49,761 nt of DNA from the NCBI GenBank assembly GCA_015233245.1, contig JADFYB010000006.1:1-49761 (forward strand), written 5' to 3'. The DNA is from Nitrospirota bacterium (GTDB lineage: Bacteria; Nitrospirota; Thermodesulfovibrionia; Thermodesulfovibrionales; Magnetobacteriaceae). Below, piece after piece: positions 25,618-33,155 of this stretch. The notes under the pieces are model-generated. The model did no database searches and was not told the origin of the DNA. It worked only from the letters and a program-made list of their open reading frames with translations. A program made the translations under genes and the position numbers. The stretch's first letter is position 1. Each line of letters starts with the position of its first letter.

Positions 25618-26277
25618 TCAGTTTATCTTATGAGTATTGCTTTTTTCAAATTTATGCCGCAAAACCTCAATAACAGCAGGCATTACAGATAAGATTATTA
25701 TAACAAATATAACGATTGTAAAATTTCTCTTAACGACAGATATGTTCCCAAAAAAATATCCGCCGGAAATAAAAAGAGAAATCCACAGCAAACCTCCTAT
25801 TACACTAAAGGAAATGAATTTGCTGTAGCTCATTTTGCCGATGCCTGCAACAAATGGAGCAAATGTTCTGATTATTGGAACAAAACGGGCAATGACGATA
25901 GTTTTAGTCCCATATTTTTCATAAAACCTCTGGGTTCGCTCAAGATGCTTTTTATTAAGGATAATTGAGTCCTCTCTGCTGAATACCTTTGGGCCCAGAA
26001 ACCGGCCTATCCAATAGTTGGTATTATCCCCTATTATGGCTGCTAAAAAAAGAGTACCGGCTAATTTTATAGGACTCAGAGTGCCGAGGGCAGATATGGC
26101 ACCTGTTGCAAAAAGCAATGAATCTCCAGGCAGAAACGGAGTAACAACAAGCCCTGTTTCACAAAACACAATCGTAAACAATACGGCATACGTCCACTGT
26201 CCATACACGGCAGTTAAATCAGTAAGATGCTTATCAAGGTGCATCAGCATGTCAAGCGCTTTAAAAAGATATTCCAT
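25618..26277 (-). CDS. DedA-family membrane protein
   Basis: This is a 219-residue protein with about five membrane segments. It shows the DedA/VTT signature ETGLVVTPFLPGDSLLFATG, the central GDNTNYWIGRFLGPKVF, and RFYEKYGTKTIVIARFVPII plus RTFAPFVAGIGKMSYSKFI. The family is linked to lipid flipping or scrambling (undecaprenyl-phosphate or phospholipid) and to membrane-potential maintenance; the exact substrate here is unknown. ATG start. Confidence 0.88.
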   Translation of the reverse strand: MEYLFKALDMLMHLDKHLTDLTAVYGQWTYAVLFTIVFCETGLVVTPFLPGDSLLFATGAISALGTLSPIKLAGTLFLAAIIGDNTNYWIGRFLGPKVFSREDSIILNKKHLERTQRFYEKYGTKTIVIARFVPIIRTFAPFVAGIGKMSYSKFISFSVIGGLLWISLFISGGYFFGNISVVKRNFTIVIFVIIILSVMPAVIEVLRHKFEKSNTHKIN

Positions 26278-26299
26278 AATCAGCGGCTTTATGATAACA

Positions 26300-27751
26300 T
26301 TAAGTTGTCTTATTTAGCGAAGATTTTTTTATACTGTAGGTAAAATAAACAATTAATCCCAAAATCAGCCAGATGACCAGTCTGTACCATGTTCCTGAAG
26401 GCAGAGCTGCCATAAGATAGAGACAAGAAATCATGCCTCCAACAGGTATAACCGGTCCCCACGGAACACTGAATATGCGTTTTATTTCAGGGCGGGTGTA
26501 TTTAAGTATCAGCACGCCTGCGCAGACAATGAAAAACGCCAGCAGGGTGCCTATGCTGACAAGCTCACTAACTATATCAATCGGCAACAGGGTGGAGGCT
26601 AAAGAGGCGGCAACGCCCACTACTATGGTTGACACGTGTGGGGTTCTGTATCTTTTATGAATAAGTGAAAACATAGGAGGAAGCAGGCCGTCCTTAGACA
26701 TTGCATAAAAAATCCTGGTCTGTCCTAAGACAAGAACAAGGATTACAGAGGTAAGTCCTGCAATTGCACCTATCTTGATTAGTGTGGCCAGAAACGTAAG
26801 CCCCATAGCGTCAGTGGCAGTTGCAATAGGAGCAGGTCCTCCTAATTTTGAATAATGTACGATACCTGTCAAAATGAGTGAGACTGATATGTATAGTAAG
26901 GTGCAAATAGCAAGGCTGCCTAATATCCCCACTGGTAGTGATTTTTGAGGATTTTTAGCCTCAGATGCAGCAGTGGAAACGCTGTCAAAGCCGATATAGG
27001 CAAAGAAAACAAGCCCAGCCGCCCTGAGTATGCCGCTCATTCCAAAAGAACCAAATGTCCCCGTGTTTGGTGGTATAAACGGATGCCAGAGCTCCGGTTT
27101 TATGTAAAAAAGGCCAGTTGTTATAAACACAAGTAAGATAGCAACCTTTATTATCACAATAGCAGTGTTGGCTCGTGATGAGGCTCTTATGCCGGTAATC
27201 AGTAGGATGGTTACTATCAAGATAATAGTAAAGGCTGGTAAATTAAAGATATTTCCAGTTAAATGCCAACTATTCAGCGTGGGATTATAAGAAATGAGAG
27301 GTCCGCTTAATTTTCTGGGAAAAGTGATATCTAAGTCTTTCAGGAAACTGACAACGTAACCTGACCAGCCTATGGCTACTGTGGTAGCACCGAGGAAGTA
27401 TTCAAGGATGAGGTCCCAGCCAATTATCCACGCTATAAATTCGCCCATAGAGGCATAGGCATACGTGTAAGCGCTCCCTGCAACCGGTATCATAGAGGCG
27501 AGCTCTGCATAACAAAACCCTGCAAAACCACAGGCCACAAGTGCAAGCAAAAAAGACAGTGTCACAGCAGGCCCTGCATACTGGGCTGCGGCATTACCTG
27601 TCAACACAAAAATGCCTGCCCCTACGATTCCACCCACACCGAGTGAAACCAACTCAAAGGTACTCAGCGCTCTTTTGAGCCCAGTGGACTCATCAAATGC
27701 CCCTGATAAAAGCGAATTTATGTCTTTTTTTAAAAGTAGCCGTTTAATCAT
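26300..27751 (-). CDS. APC-superfamily amino-acid permease
   Basis: This is a 483-residue transporter with about 12 membrane segments. The helix-1 motif LVSLGVGGIVGAGIFVLTGN with the GAGIF break, then FCYAELASMIPVAGSAYTYA and GWDLILEYFLGATTVAIGWS, are characteristic of the cationic amino-acid transporter/YfnA group. LVFFAYIGFDSVSTAASEAK (helix 6) and RIFYAMSKDGLLP also fit. Substrate specificity cannot be read from sequence. ATG start. It stands just upstream of dedA on the same strand, with a 22-base gap. Confidence 0.88.
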   Translation of the reverse strand: MIKRLLLKKDINSLLSGAFDESTGLKRALSTFELVSLGVGGIVGAGIFVLTGNAAAQYAGPAVTLSFLLALVACGFAGFCYAELASMIPVAGSAYTYAYASMGEFIAWIIGWDLILEYFLGATTVAIGWSGYVVSFLKDLDITFPRKLSGPLISYNPTLNSWHLTGNIFNLPAFTIILIVTILLITGIRASSRANTAIVIIKVAILLVFITTGLFYIKPELWHPFIPPNTGTFGSFGMSGILRAAGLVFFAYIGFDSVSTAASEAKNPQKSLPVGILGSLAICTLLYISVSLILTGIVHYSKLGGPAPIATATDAMGLTFLATLIKIGAIAGLTSVILVLVLGQTRIFYAMSKDGLLPPMFSLIHKRYRTPHVSTIVVGVAASLASTLLPIDIVSELVSIGTLLAFFIVCAGVLILKYTRPEIKRIFSVPWGPVIPVGGMISCLYLMAALPSGTWYRLVIWLILGLIVYFTYSIKKSSLNKTT

Positions 27752-27888
27752 TTTCTTATCGCATTATAAAATAAAACTTAACATTAAAAGTTAAACTGAG
27801 CTATGTTACCATATTTAGCAGAAAAAAGTTATATAACAAATGCTGCCCCATAGTAGTAACTGCAAGAAAATCAAAGCTGCAATTTAAT

Positions 27889-27916
27889 TTGACAATAAAA
27901 ACAAAAAACATGTAAA
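27889..27916 (+). promoter_or_regulatory. promoter for tRNA-Arg
   Basis: TTGACA (27889-27894), 16 bases, TGTAAA (27911-27916), ending 13 bases before the tRNA 5' end. The -35 box is consensus and the -10 box is moderate. Position relative to the tRNA is right for a short 5' leader. Confidence 0.5.
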
Positions 27917-27929
27917 CTTTCATTTGGTA

Positions 27930-28003
27930 GCCCTCTTAGCTCAGTAGGATAGAGCACAGGATTCCTAATCCTGGGGTCGTGAGTTCGAATCTCGCAGAGG
28001 GCA
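27930..28003 (+). tRNA. tRNA-Arg (anticodon CCU)
   Basis: The cloverleaf folds by eye: acceptor GCCCTCT/AGAGGGC, D stem GCTC/GAGC, anticodon stem CAGGA/TCCTG with loop TTCCTAA (CCT at 34-36), and T arm GTGAG-TTCGAAT-CTCGC. The last base is discriminator A. CCA is not encoded. Invariant T8, A14, GG of the D loop and TTCGAAT are present. Confidence 0.95.
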
Positions 28004-28068
28004 CTTAAATCCATTTGTGTAAAGTTTGCAAAATATGGACTATGTATCATATCTTCAGTAAAAATATC

Positions 28069-28096
28069 TTGACAAGTCAAATATGTAAGGTATATT
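28069..28096 (+). promoter_or_regulatory. promoter for the DUF5678/retropepsin pair
   Basis: TTGACA (28069-28074), 16 bases, TATATT (28091-28096). Both hexamers are near consensus. It predicts a 5' leader of roughly 135 bases before the ATG at 28240, in which I see no clear structure. Confidence 0.55.
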
Positions 28097-28239
28097 TTAC
28101 TAATTAAATAATTAGTCTTGGGAGTTGGTTAACAGAGGGCGTGGCAATGGCTTTGGGATGTCCGGATTTATCAGTTTTTGCAATGTATATGTTAAAATAT
28201 GTTTAGATAGTTGTAAATAAGTAAAGGAGGTATTGGAAA

Positions 28240-28485
28240 ATGGCATCTATTTTAGAAAAAGAGTTTAATTATTTTTTAGAACATCAAGATGAGCTTGTAG
28301 CACTATACAACGGGAAATATATAGTTATAAAAAATCAAACAGTTCTCGGCAATTATAGTTCTAAAAAAGAGGCGGTTGCAGCCACAATTAAAGAACATGA
28401 AATCGGCACTTTTCTTGTTCAATTATGTACCCCCGGCTCTGAAAGCTATACTCAAACTTATCATTCACGGGTGAGTTTTGCCTGA
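28240..28485 (+). CDS. DUF5678-like small protein
   Basis: This is an 81-residue protein: ASILEKEFNYFLEHQDELVA, LYNGKYIVIKNQTVLGNYSS, KKEAVAATIKEHEIGTFLVQ and a C-terminal ESYTQTYHSRVSFA. This is the compact layout I associate with DUF5678 proteins (a KYIVIK strand followed by a helix and GTFLVQ). Its function is unknown. A strong AAAGGAGGT precedes the ATG. Its end overlaps the start of a predicted aspartic protease by 8 bases, and such DUF5678-protease pairs suggest a joint function. Confidence 0.75.
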   Translation: MASILEKEFNYFLEHQDELVALYNGKYIVIKNQTVLGNYSSKKEAVAATIKEHEIGTFLVQLCTPGSESYTQTYHSRVSFA

Positions 28486-29050
28486 AAAACAGATTACAAG
28501 AGCATTTACAGTACTTTATAAGGGTTTAGCTCGTGAACTTCCCACTGAAGTGCATGTTTCTGGCAGTTTTAACAATATAGAGTCAGTTGTAGAGTTATCA
28601 TGTATAAACGCACGCGCATACAAAGGGATTTGGGATACCGGTGCAACCAACTCTATGATTACAAAAAAAATTGTAGATGATTTAGGCTTAAGTCCTACTG
28701 GAATAAAAAGAGTTAGCAATGTTGAAACGACAGTTAGTGTTCCCTCGTATGATATTTGCGTTTTTCTGCCTAATAAAGTATTTATTTCAGATTTAGAGGT
28801 TGCCTTAGGAAACATGTCTGGTTTTGATATTTTGATAGGTATGGACATAATTTGCCAAGGAGATTTTGCCGTTACTTATAAAGAAGGAAACACCGTTTTA
28901 TCATTTAGAACTCCTCCGCTTAAGGAAATTGATTTTGTTCAAGAAATAAATAGATCAAATGCTGCTGGAATAAAAAGAAATGCTCCGTGCCCATGTGGAA
29001 GTGGTAAAAAGTTCAAAAAGTGTTGCGGCAATAACTTAATTTTTACCTAA
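28478..29050 (+). CDS. retropepsin-like aspartic protease with C-terminal SEC-C zinc motif
   Basis: This is a 190-residue protein. The protease-like domain (about residues 30-140) has the catalytic D-T-G in YKGIWDTGATNSMITKKIVD and the second hallmark FDILIGMDIICQGDFAVT. The active form would be a dimer. Residues 168-187 are a SEC-C motif (RNAPCPCGSGKKFKKCCG), a zinc-binding tail also found in SecA. There is no signal peptide, so it is cytosolic. The TTG start lies within the DUF5678 gene. The target is unknown. Confidence 0.85.
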   Translation: MPEKQITRAFTVLYKGLARELPTEVHVSGSFNNIESVVELSCINARAYKGIWDTGATNSMITKKIVDDLGLSPTGIKRVSNVETTVSVPSYDICVFLPNKVFISDLEVALGNMSGFDILIGMDIICQGDFAVTYKEGNTVLSFRTPPLKEIDFVQEINRSNAAGIKRNAPCPCGSGKKFKKCCGNNLIFT

Positions 29051-29051
29051 A

Positions 29052-29076
29052 GAGCGTTATTCTAAAAGAAACGCTC
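29052..29076. terminator. hairpin between convergent genes, possible terminator
   Basis: GAGCGTT (29052-29058) pairs with AACGCTC (29070-29076) directly after the protease stop codon. There is no tight T-run on the + strand (CATCGCATTTT), so termination strength is doubtful. The remaining bases to 29242 contain nothing recognisable. Confidence 0.4.
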
Positions 29077-29242
29077 CATCGCATTTTAAAAGAATAAAAG
29101 CCAATCTACTTTTAACATCAAAAATCCAGGATGGAAATCTTAAAAAGTGGAAAATAATTAAAAGAAGCATTATCATTGAATAGAGCCTTACTATTGCCCA
29201 AAAACGGACAAGACATTAACAACATTCAGAAAAATTTCTTAA

Positions 29243-30070
29243 TTAAGCGTAGATTGAAATTTTAGAGCTTATCTGCATTCCGGCGGTGTGTTGAGAATAG
29301 GCAGTTACGGCTGTGTTATTAGAAAAATTATTGGTAGCATTTTTAGATGGTTGTGAAGTTTCAGCGATATTTTTAGATTTCTCAGCTCCGGTACTTCCGC
29401 CTGGCAGGCTGATATTACCTTGTGTCTGAGTACTGTCTTTATTAGTTCCATTAGTGTTGGCAGCACTTTTAGGTTGATCTTTTCCGGACGCAGTTTTTCC
29501 AGATGAGCCAGATTTCTCCTGAGTAACCTCCTGCTGGGCAGTGGCCTCTTTTTGCGAGGCCTCTGCTGCCACTTTCATATCCTGTGCTGAGGGGTCAGCA
29601 GGAGCAAGCGCTGAGGCTTGTACCTGCCTCATTTTTTGTACTGTAGCCTCTGGATCCTTTTCATCAGATGTGTCTATAGAAACCTCGCCACCGACAGCAT
29701 ACTTTTTACCGTCCGGTCCGGTTTGATACTCATAGTGCGGTGCACCGGCATAACGGCCACCTACAGACTGGTGCGCTAATTCGTGTGCTCTTACATCTTG
29801 ATCTCTTTGCTTTAATTTCTGGATTTCACGGTCTGCTTGTGCCTGTTGTTCTTTGCTCTGCGCACCCTTGTTGCCCCCTATTGTTACCTTATCTTTAACC
29901 TCACCGTTGCCCTGACTTTGATTATTTGTTGCCTGAGAGGAGCCGTCTGCGCCTGTGGCATTTTTATTGGTGTTACTGGTGGAGGTTCCGCTGCCGGGGT
30001 CTTCTAAGCTCCATCCGCTGGTATATTTCTGGTTTCCGTAACCTGTAAAACTTACACTATCCACACTCAT
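29243..30070 (-). CDS. SprA-related putative zinc metalloprotease
   Basis: This is a 275-residue protein with a long polar N-terminal part (Gly/Ser/Thr/Asn-rich). A conserved core follows: REIQKLKQRDQDVRAHELAH with the zincin HExxH, then GGRYAGAPHYEYQTGPDGKK and YAVGGEVSIDTSDEKDPEAT. The core ends in MRQVQASALAPADPSAQDMK, the layout of the SprA-related family. The C-terminal third is low complexity and ends SSKISIYA. No signal peptide is seen. The ATG at 30070 (MSVDSV) follows AGGGGGG; upstream ATG/GTG codons are alternatives. It lies directly downstream of fliW and is probably co-transcribed. Confidence 0.75.
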   Translation of the reverse strand: MSVDSVSFTGYGNQKYTSGWSLEDPGSGTSTSNTNKNATGADGSSQATNNQSQGNGEVKDKVTIGGNKGAQSKEQQAQADREIQKLKQRDQDVRAHELAHQSVGGRYAGAPHYEYQTGPDGKKYAVGGEVSIDTSDEKDPEATVQKMRQVQASALAPADPSAQDMKVAAEASQKEATAQQEVTQEKSGSSGKTASGKDQPKSAANTNGTNKDSTQTQGNISLPGGSTGAEKSKNIAETSQPSKNATNNFSNNTAVTAYSQHTAGMQISSKISIYA

Positions 30071-30122
30071 GTTCATCACCCCCCTGTAAAGCTAAGGGTT
30101 ATTTACTATGTCCTGTCTTAAA

Positions 30123-30563
30123 TCAGTAATACGCTGCCCGTTGTGTGGCAACCGGAGATGTCACCAACGTTCTGACTGGTATTGTATCGTCACTTAACAC
30201 TAAGTGAGCACCCCTCATATTTGACGTATTTATAATTATAGGTGATTTTAAGTTAGCATATAGTTTGTTATCGGTAACTGTTAAAATTACAAACACTAAG
30301 ACATCCGCAACACTATAACATCCCAAGTATTCTTCAACAAAGTCTTCTACTTTAAACGAGTACTCAGGGAAAAACTCAAATGGGTTTGACACCATAAAGG
30401 CTAAATCAGGGTCATCAGCAGAGTGAAGCCACTTTATAGGATCCTTATGTGGCAACACGCAATACCTCGTTAAGTCTTTAAAACCTATTAGACCCCTGGG
30501 AAAGTTGATAACCTTGCCGTCCTCAACCTCAACCACTCCAAACCTTGTTGTACTGAGCTTCAT
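30123..30563 (-). CDS. fliW: flagellar assembly factor FliW
   Basis: This is a 146-residue protein: MKLSTTRFGVVEVEDGKVIN, FPRGLIGFKDLTRYCVLP, and DPDLAFMVSNPFEFFPEYSF, all typical of FliW. FliW binds flagellin and the regulator CsrA, coupling flagellin translation to filament assembly. The ATG at 30563 with TATGGAGG is chosen over the longer ORF. csrA, its usual neighbour, is not present. A sigma-28-like site lies about 190 bases upstream. Confidence 0.92.
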   Translation of the reverse strand: MKLSTTRFGVVEVEDGKVINFPRGLIGFKDLTRYCVLPHKDPIKWLHSADDPDLAFMVSNPFEFFPEYSFKVEDFVEEYLGCYSVADVLVFVILTVTDNKLYANLKSPIIINTSNMRGAHLVLSDDTIPVRTLVTSPVATQRAAYY

Positions 30564-30750
30564 TATGCCTCCATAAGTTCTGTAGTACAATACTTGCACT
30601 TTAATAATAACATATTATACATAATCAACACAAGTATATTGGATATCATGATTATGTAAGTAAGTTAACATATATAGTGTCAAGTATCTCCTAATCCATA
30701 AATTCCCCTGCTTTATCCCAAAATTTTCCCCTCCCCATCCGCCATATATT

Positions 30751-30778
30751 TATTCGGTAAAAACCTTTACAAACTTTA
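30751..30778 (-). promoter_or_regulatory. sigma-28-like promoter, copy 2 (fliW)
   Basis: On the minus strand: TAAAGTTT, 12 bases, ACCGAATA. It lies just after the stop codon of the EF-hand gene and would drive fliW and the SprA-like gene. The leader would be long (about 190 bases). Confidence 0.55.
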
Positions 30779-30781
30779 GAG

Positions 30782-31870
30782 TTACGTGTGCACGTCAACC
30801 TGCTCTACTGTGCCGACAGTTCCATCATTTTTTGTGTATAAACCCATACTGGACAATCGTCCGATCAAATTCCCTGCTCCGTCCTTATAATTAAACTGCC
30901 CGCCTATGTTGCCAAGGTAAATTGCTGCCACTCCGTTATCTTTTAAACTACTTACAACAGTATCACCATTTGGAGATTTCTTCAACACCGATAACTTATT
31001 AAAAACAGAATCTTTTTCATCTATCCATTTATTATTATCTTCATCATAAGCAGAAAGTTCAGAAAATCCATTACCACTTGTTGGTCCAAATAGCTCTTTT
31101 CCGTTATTAATCACACCATCATTATTTAAATCTAAAGCAAGATAACCACTACCCTGGCCTGTCATTGGCATTTTTACATCCTTACCGTTAGAGTTAAGGT
31201 CAAAGTTAAAAGTTCCTCCGGTTAGATCAGCAGCATTGCCTCCGAAGTTTATCACCAGTGGGTCGCTTAGTTTGACATTTCCGGCAGATAATGACGCAGA
31301 GGTTTCTGATGAGTGTTCATAGTTCATGTTGACGTCAATAGAGAATTTAATATTCTGTCCGTCTTTAGTTTTTATGATTCCCTGAGCTTTAAAGGTGTAG
31401 TCCTGCTTTTCATAGTGTACATCTTTTGATGAGTAACTAAGAGCCCACTGCTGTGGTTGTTGTGAGTCAGGGGCGGGGTTGGCTTGTGCTTGCTGAGTTT
31501 CCGGAGGTGCTGAATCCTGCGGTTGATTACCACTGGCAGCATCACTTATGTTTGATAAATCGATCTTATTACCAGTTATTTTTTCAAGAATGAGTTTGAG
31601 AATCAGGTATCTAAGATCACCTGATAAACTTGGGTCGAGATTATTATCAACCTGCTCATTTTTGTTGACAGAGCTCTTCTTTGCATCCAGTAATGCCAGG
31701 CTGTCTGTAGAAAGACTAACTGTGTCTTTTGCAGGTTGGTTATTAGTTGGACGATTGGCTGTGCCGTTTGATCCGGTGTTTGTCCAAAAAGACATGTTCT
31801 CCGTGTGTTCATATTTTTCCAAAGAAGATGAGTTTGAACTTAGATTGATATTAGATGATGCTATTTCCAT
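30782..31870 (-). CDS. EF-hand-like calcium-binding protein, probable motility-regulon member
   Basis: This is a 362-residue protein with a Ser/Asn-rich N-terminus (MEIASSNINLSSNSSSLEKY) and no signal peptide. The C-terminal third has calcium-loop-like repeats: ALDLNNDGVINNGKELFGP and SAYDEDNNKWIDEKDSVFNK (DxNxDG and DxDxNxxID patterns), then a strand-rich end closing GTVEQVDVHT. Similar C-terminal domains occur in flagellar-regulon proteins of other bacteria, from memory. The ATG at 31870 follows GGGGGG. A sigma-28-like site is about 75 bases upstream. Confidence 0.6.
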   Translation of the reverse strand: MEIASSNINLSSNSSSLEKYEHTENMSFWTNTGSNGTANRPTNNQPAKDTVSLSTDSLALLDAKKSSVNKNEQVDNNLDPSLSGDLRYLILKLILEKITGNKIDLSNISDAASGNQPQDSAPPETQQAQANPAPDSQQPQQWALSYSSKDVHYEKQDYTFKAQGIIKTKDGQNIKFSIDVNMNYEHSSETSASLSAGNVKLSDPLVINFGGNAADLTGGTFNFDLNSNGKDVKMPMTGQGSGYLALDLNNDGVINNGKELFGPTSGNGFSELSAYDEDNNKWIDEKDSVFNKLSVLKKSPNGDTVVSSLKDNGVAAIYLGNIGGQFNYKDGAGNLIGRLSSMGLYTKNDGTVGTVEQVDVHT

Positions 31871-31944
31871 GTTATTTCCCCCCATGTTTTTTCAATGCAA
31901 CTTTAATAAAAGAAAATCCCTACAACCCCCGGCAACTAATTTTT

Positions 31945-31972
31945 CTCTCGGCAAAATAACTTAGAAACTTTA
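31945..31972 (-). promoter_or_regulatory. sigma-28-like promoter, copy 3 (EF-hand gene)
   Basis: On the minus strand: TAAAGTTT, 12 bases, GCCGAGAG. The -35 half is identical to the other two copies and the spacer has the same length. It lies in the divergent gap with the epimerase gene at 32035. Confidence 0.6.
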
Positions 31973-32034
31973 GTGTGTTAACTATCGCTGAGGGCTAAAT
32001 AAGTCTCATCAAAATACCGAAATAACACTTAGTT

Positions 32035-33000
32035 ATGAAAGAAAGTCAACAAGAGAAACGTGTGATTGTTACAGGTGGAGCAGGAGTAATAGGATGTGAA
32101 CTCCTGTCAGTTCTGTTAAACAATAATTTCATAGTTCTCTCTGTTGATAAAAACCCGCTACCTGCTAAAAAAGTTGAGCTCCTGTCGTTGAATAATCCAA
32201 AACTCAGGCATCTGGTAGCTGATCTTTCCACGGATTCCTTAGCGGATTTGATTGACTTTAACCCCTCTGCCATATTTCACCTTGCCGCGGTGTTTGAAAG
32301 ATCAAAGGAATCACCTCAGTTTTGGAACACGAACTGGAATGAAAACACTCTGCTAAGCCACAGGATTGTTGATCTCGTAAGGGAAATCCCCTCACTTAAG
32401 GCGTTTGTGTTTGCATCCTCATATCTTATTTATACGCCAGATCTCTATATGTGTGAACATCAGTCTGCCCCTGTGTCCTTAAATGAGGATAGCCCTTTAA
32501 ATCCAAGAAATATCACAGGCGCCTCCAAATTTTATACCGAAAAAGAACTTGAGTTTATACATGAGTACATATCACCTGACCTGCGTTTTATAAATGCAAG
32601 AATATACCGGGTTTATGGCAGAGGCTCAAGGGATGTTATCTCCAGATGGACCAGAGCTGCGCTAAGAGATGAAGAAATACACGTGTATAACCGTCAAAAC
32701 AGATTTGATTTTATATATGCTCAGGACGTAGCTCTTGGCCTTTATCGCCTGTTTCTTTCCAATGATGGATATGGCATTGTTAATCTTGGCAGCGGCATTA
32801 GCACATCCATTGGGGAGGTTATTAATGCGCTTTCCTTACTAATTCCTGTAAAGCAATCGAAAGACATGGGACAGATTGAACAATATGAGGCAAGCATGGC
32901 TGATATAACAAAGTTGCGCACACTTACAGGCTGGGCGCCGGGGACGTCCCTCTTGAAAGGCCTTGAGCAGATCATGGAGTATGAAAAAGAAATCCTATGA
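32035..33000 (+). CDS. NAD-dependent epimerase/dehydratase-like protein, catalytic Tyr apparently absent
   Basis: This is a 321-residue extended SDR protein. The cofactor motif is RVIVTGGAGVIGCELLSVLL, the active-site Ser region is FVFASSYLIYTPD, and the C-terminal half has RIYRVYGRG and FDFIYAQDVALGLYRLF. The YxxxK position reads ITGASKFYTEKE: Lys is kept but Tyr is Thr. This makes standard epimerase chemistry doubtful. The substrate is unknown. ATG start with a weak ribosome binding site. The downstream genes are a Usp protein, a SulP transporter and an ATP-grasp enzyme. Confidence 0.8.
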   Translation: MKESQQEKRVIVTGGAGVIGCELLSVLLNNNFIVLSVDKNPLPAKKVELLSLNNPKLRHLVADLSTDSLADLIDFNPSAIFHLAAVFERSKESPQFWNTNWNENTLLSHRIVDLVREIPSLKAFVFASSYLIYTPDLYMCEHQSAPVSLNEDSPLNPRNITGASKFYTEKELEFIHEYISPDLRFINARIYRVYGRGSRDVISRWTRAALRDEEIHVYNRQNRFDFIYAQDVALGLYRLFLSNDGYGIVNLGSGISTSIGEVINALSLLIPVKQSKDMGQIEQYEASMADITKLRTLTGWAPGTSLLKGLEQIMEYEKEIL

Positions 33001-33080
33001 TGCCAAAGACCGTTGCAAAAATAAAAGGGGAGAAAAAAGCTATAATAGTTGCGAACGAATAAAAGAGGGGGATATATTTT

Positions 33081-33155
33081 ATGAAGAGTAATCAGGAATT
33101 ATCATCAGTTTTAAAATTATCGTGCGAGGCTATATTCGTGATTACGAGGATATGA
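33081..33155 (+). CDS. 24-aa leader ORF coupled to uspA-like gene
   Basis: ATG at 33081 with AGAGGGGGATATATTTT upstream opens MKSNQELSSVLKLSCEAIFV then ITRI and TGA. Its stop overlaps the ATG at 33152 of the following gene (ATGATG). TATAAT at 33041-33046 could be the -10 box of a promoter. A leader or coupling role is inferred from position only. Confidence 0.35.
   Translation: MKSNQELSSVLKLSCEAIFVITRI

Noticed and set aside
27871-28080. 69-aa minus-strand ORF
   Set aside because: Its sequence (IRTHDPRIRNPVLYPTEL) is the antisense translation of the tRNA-Arg gene, a common artefact.
28140-28160. sigma-54 promoter TGGCAATGGCTTTGG before the DUF5678 gene
   Set aside because: The -12 element has GG rather than GC and a better sigma-70-type promoter lies upstream.
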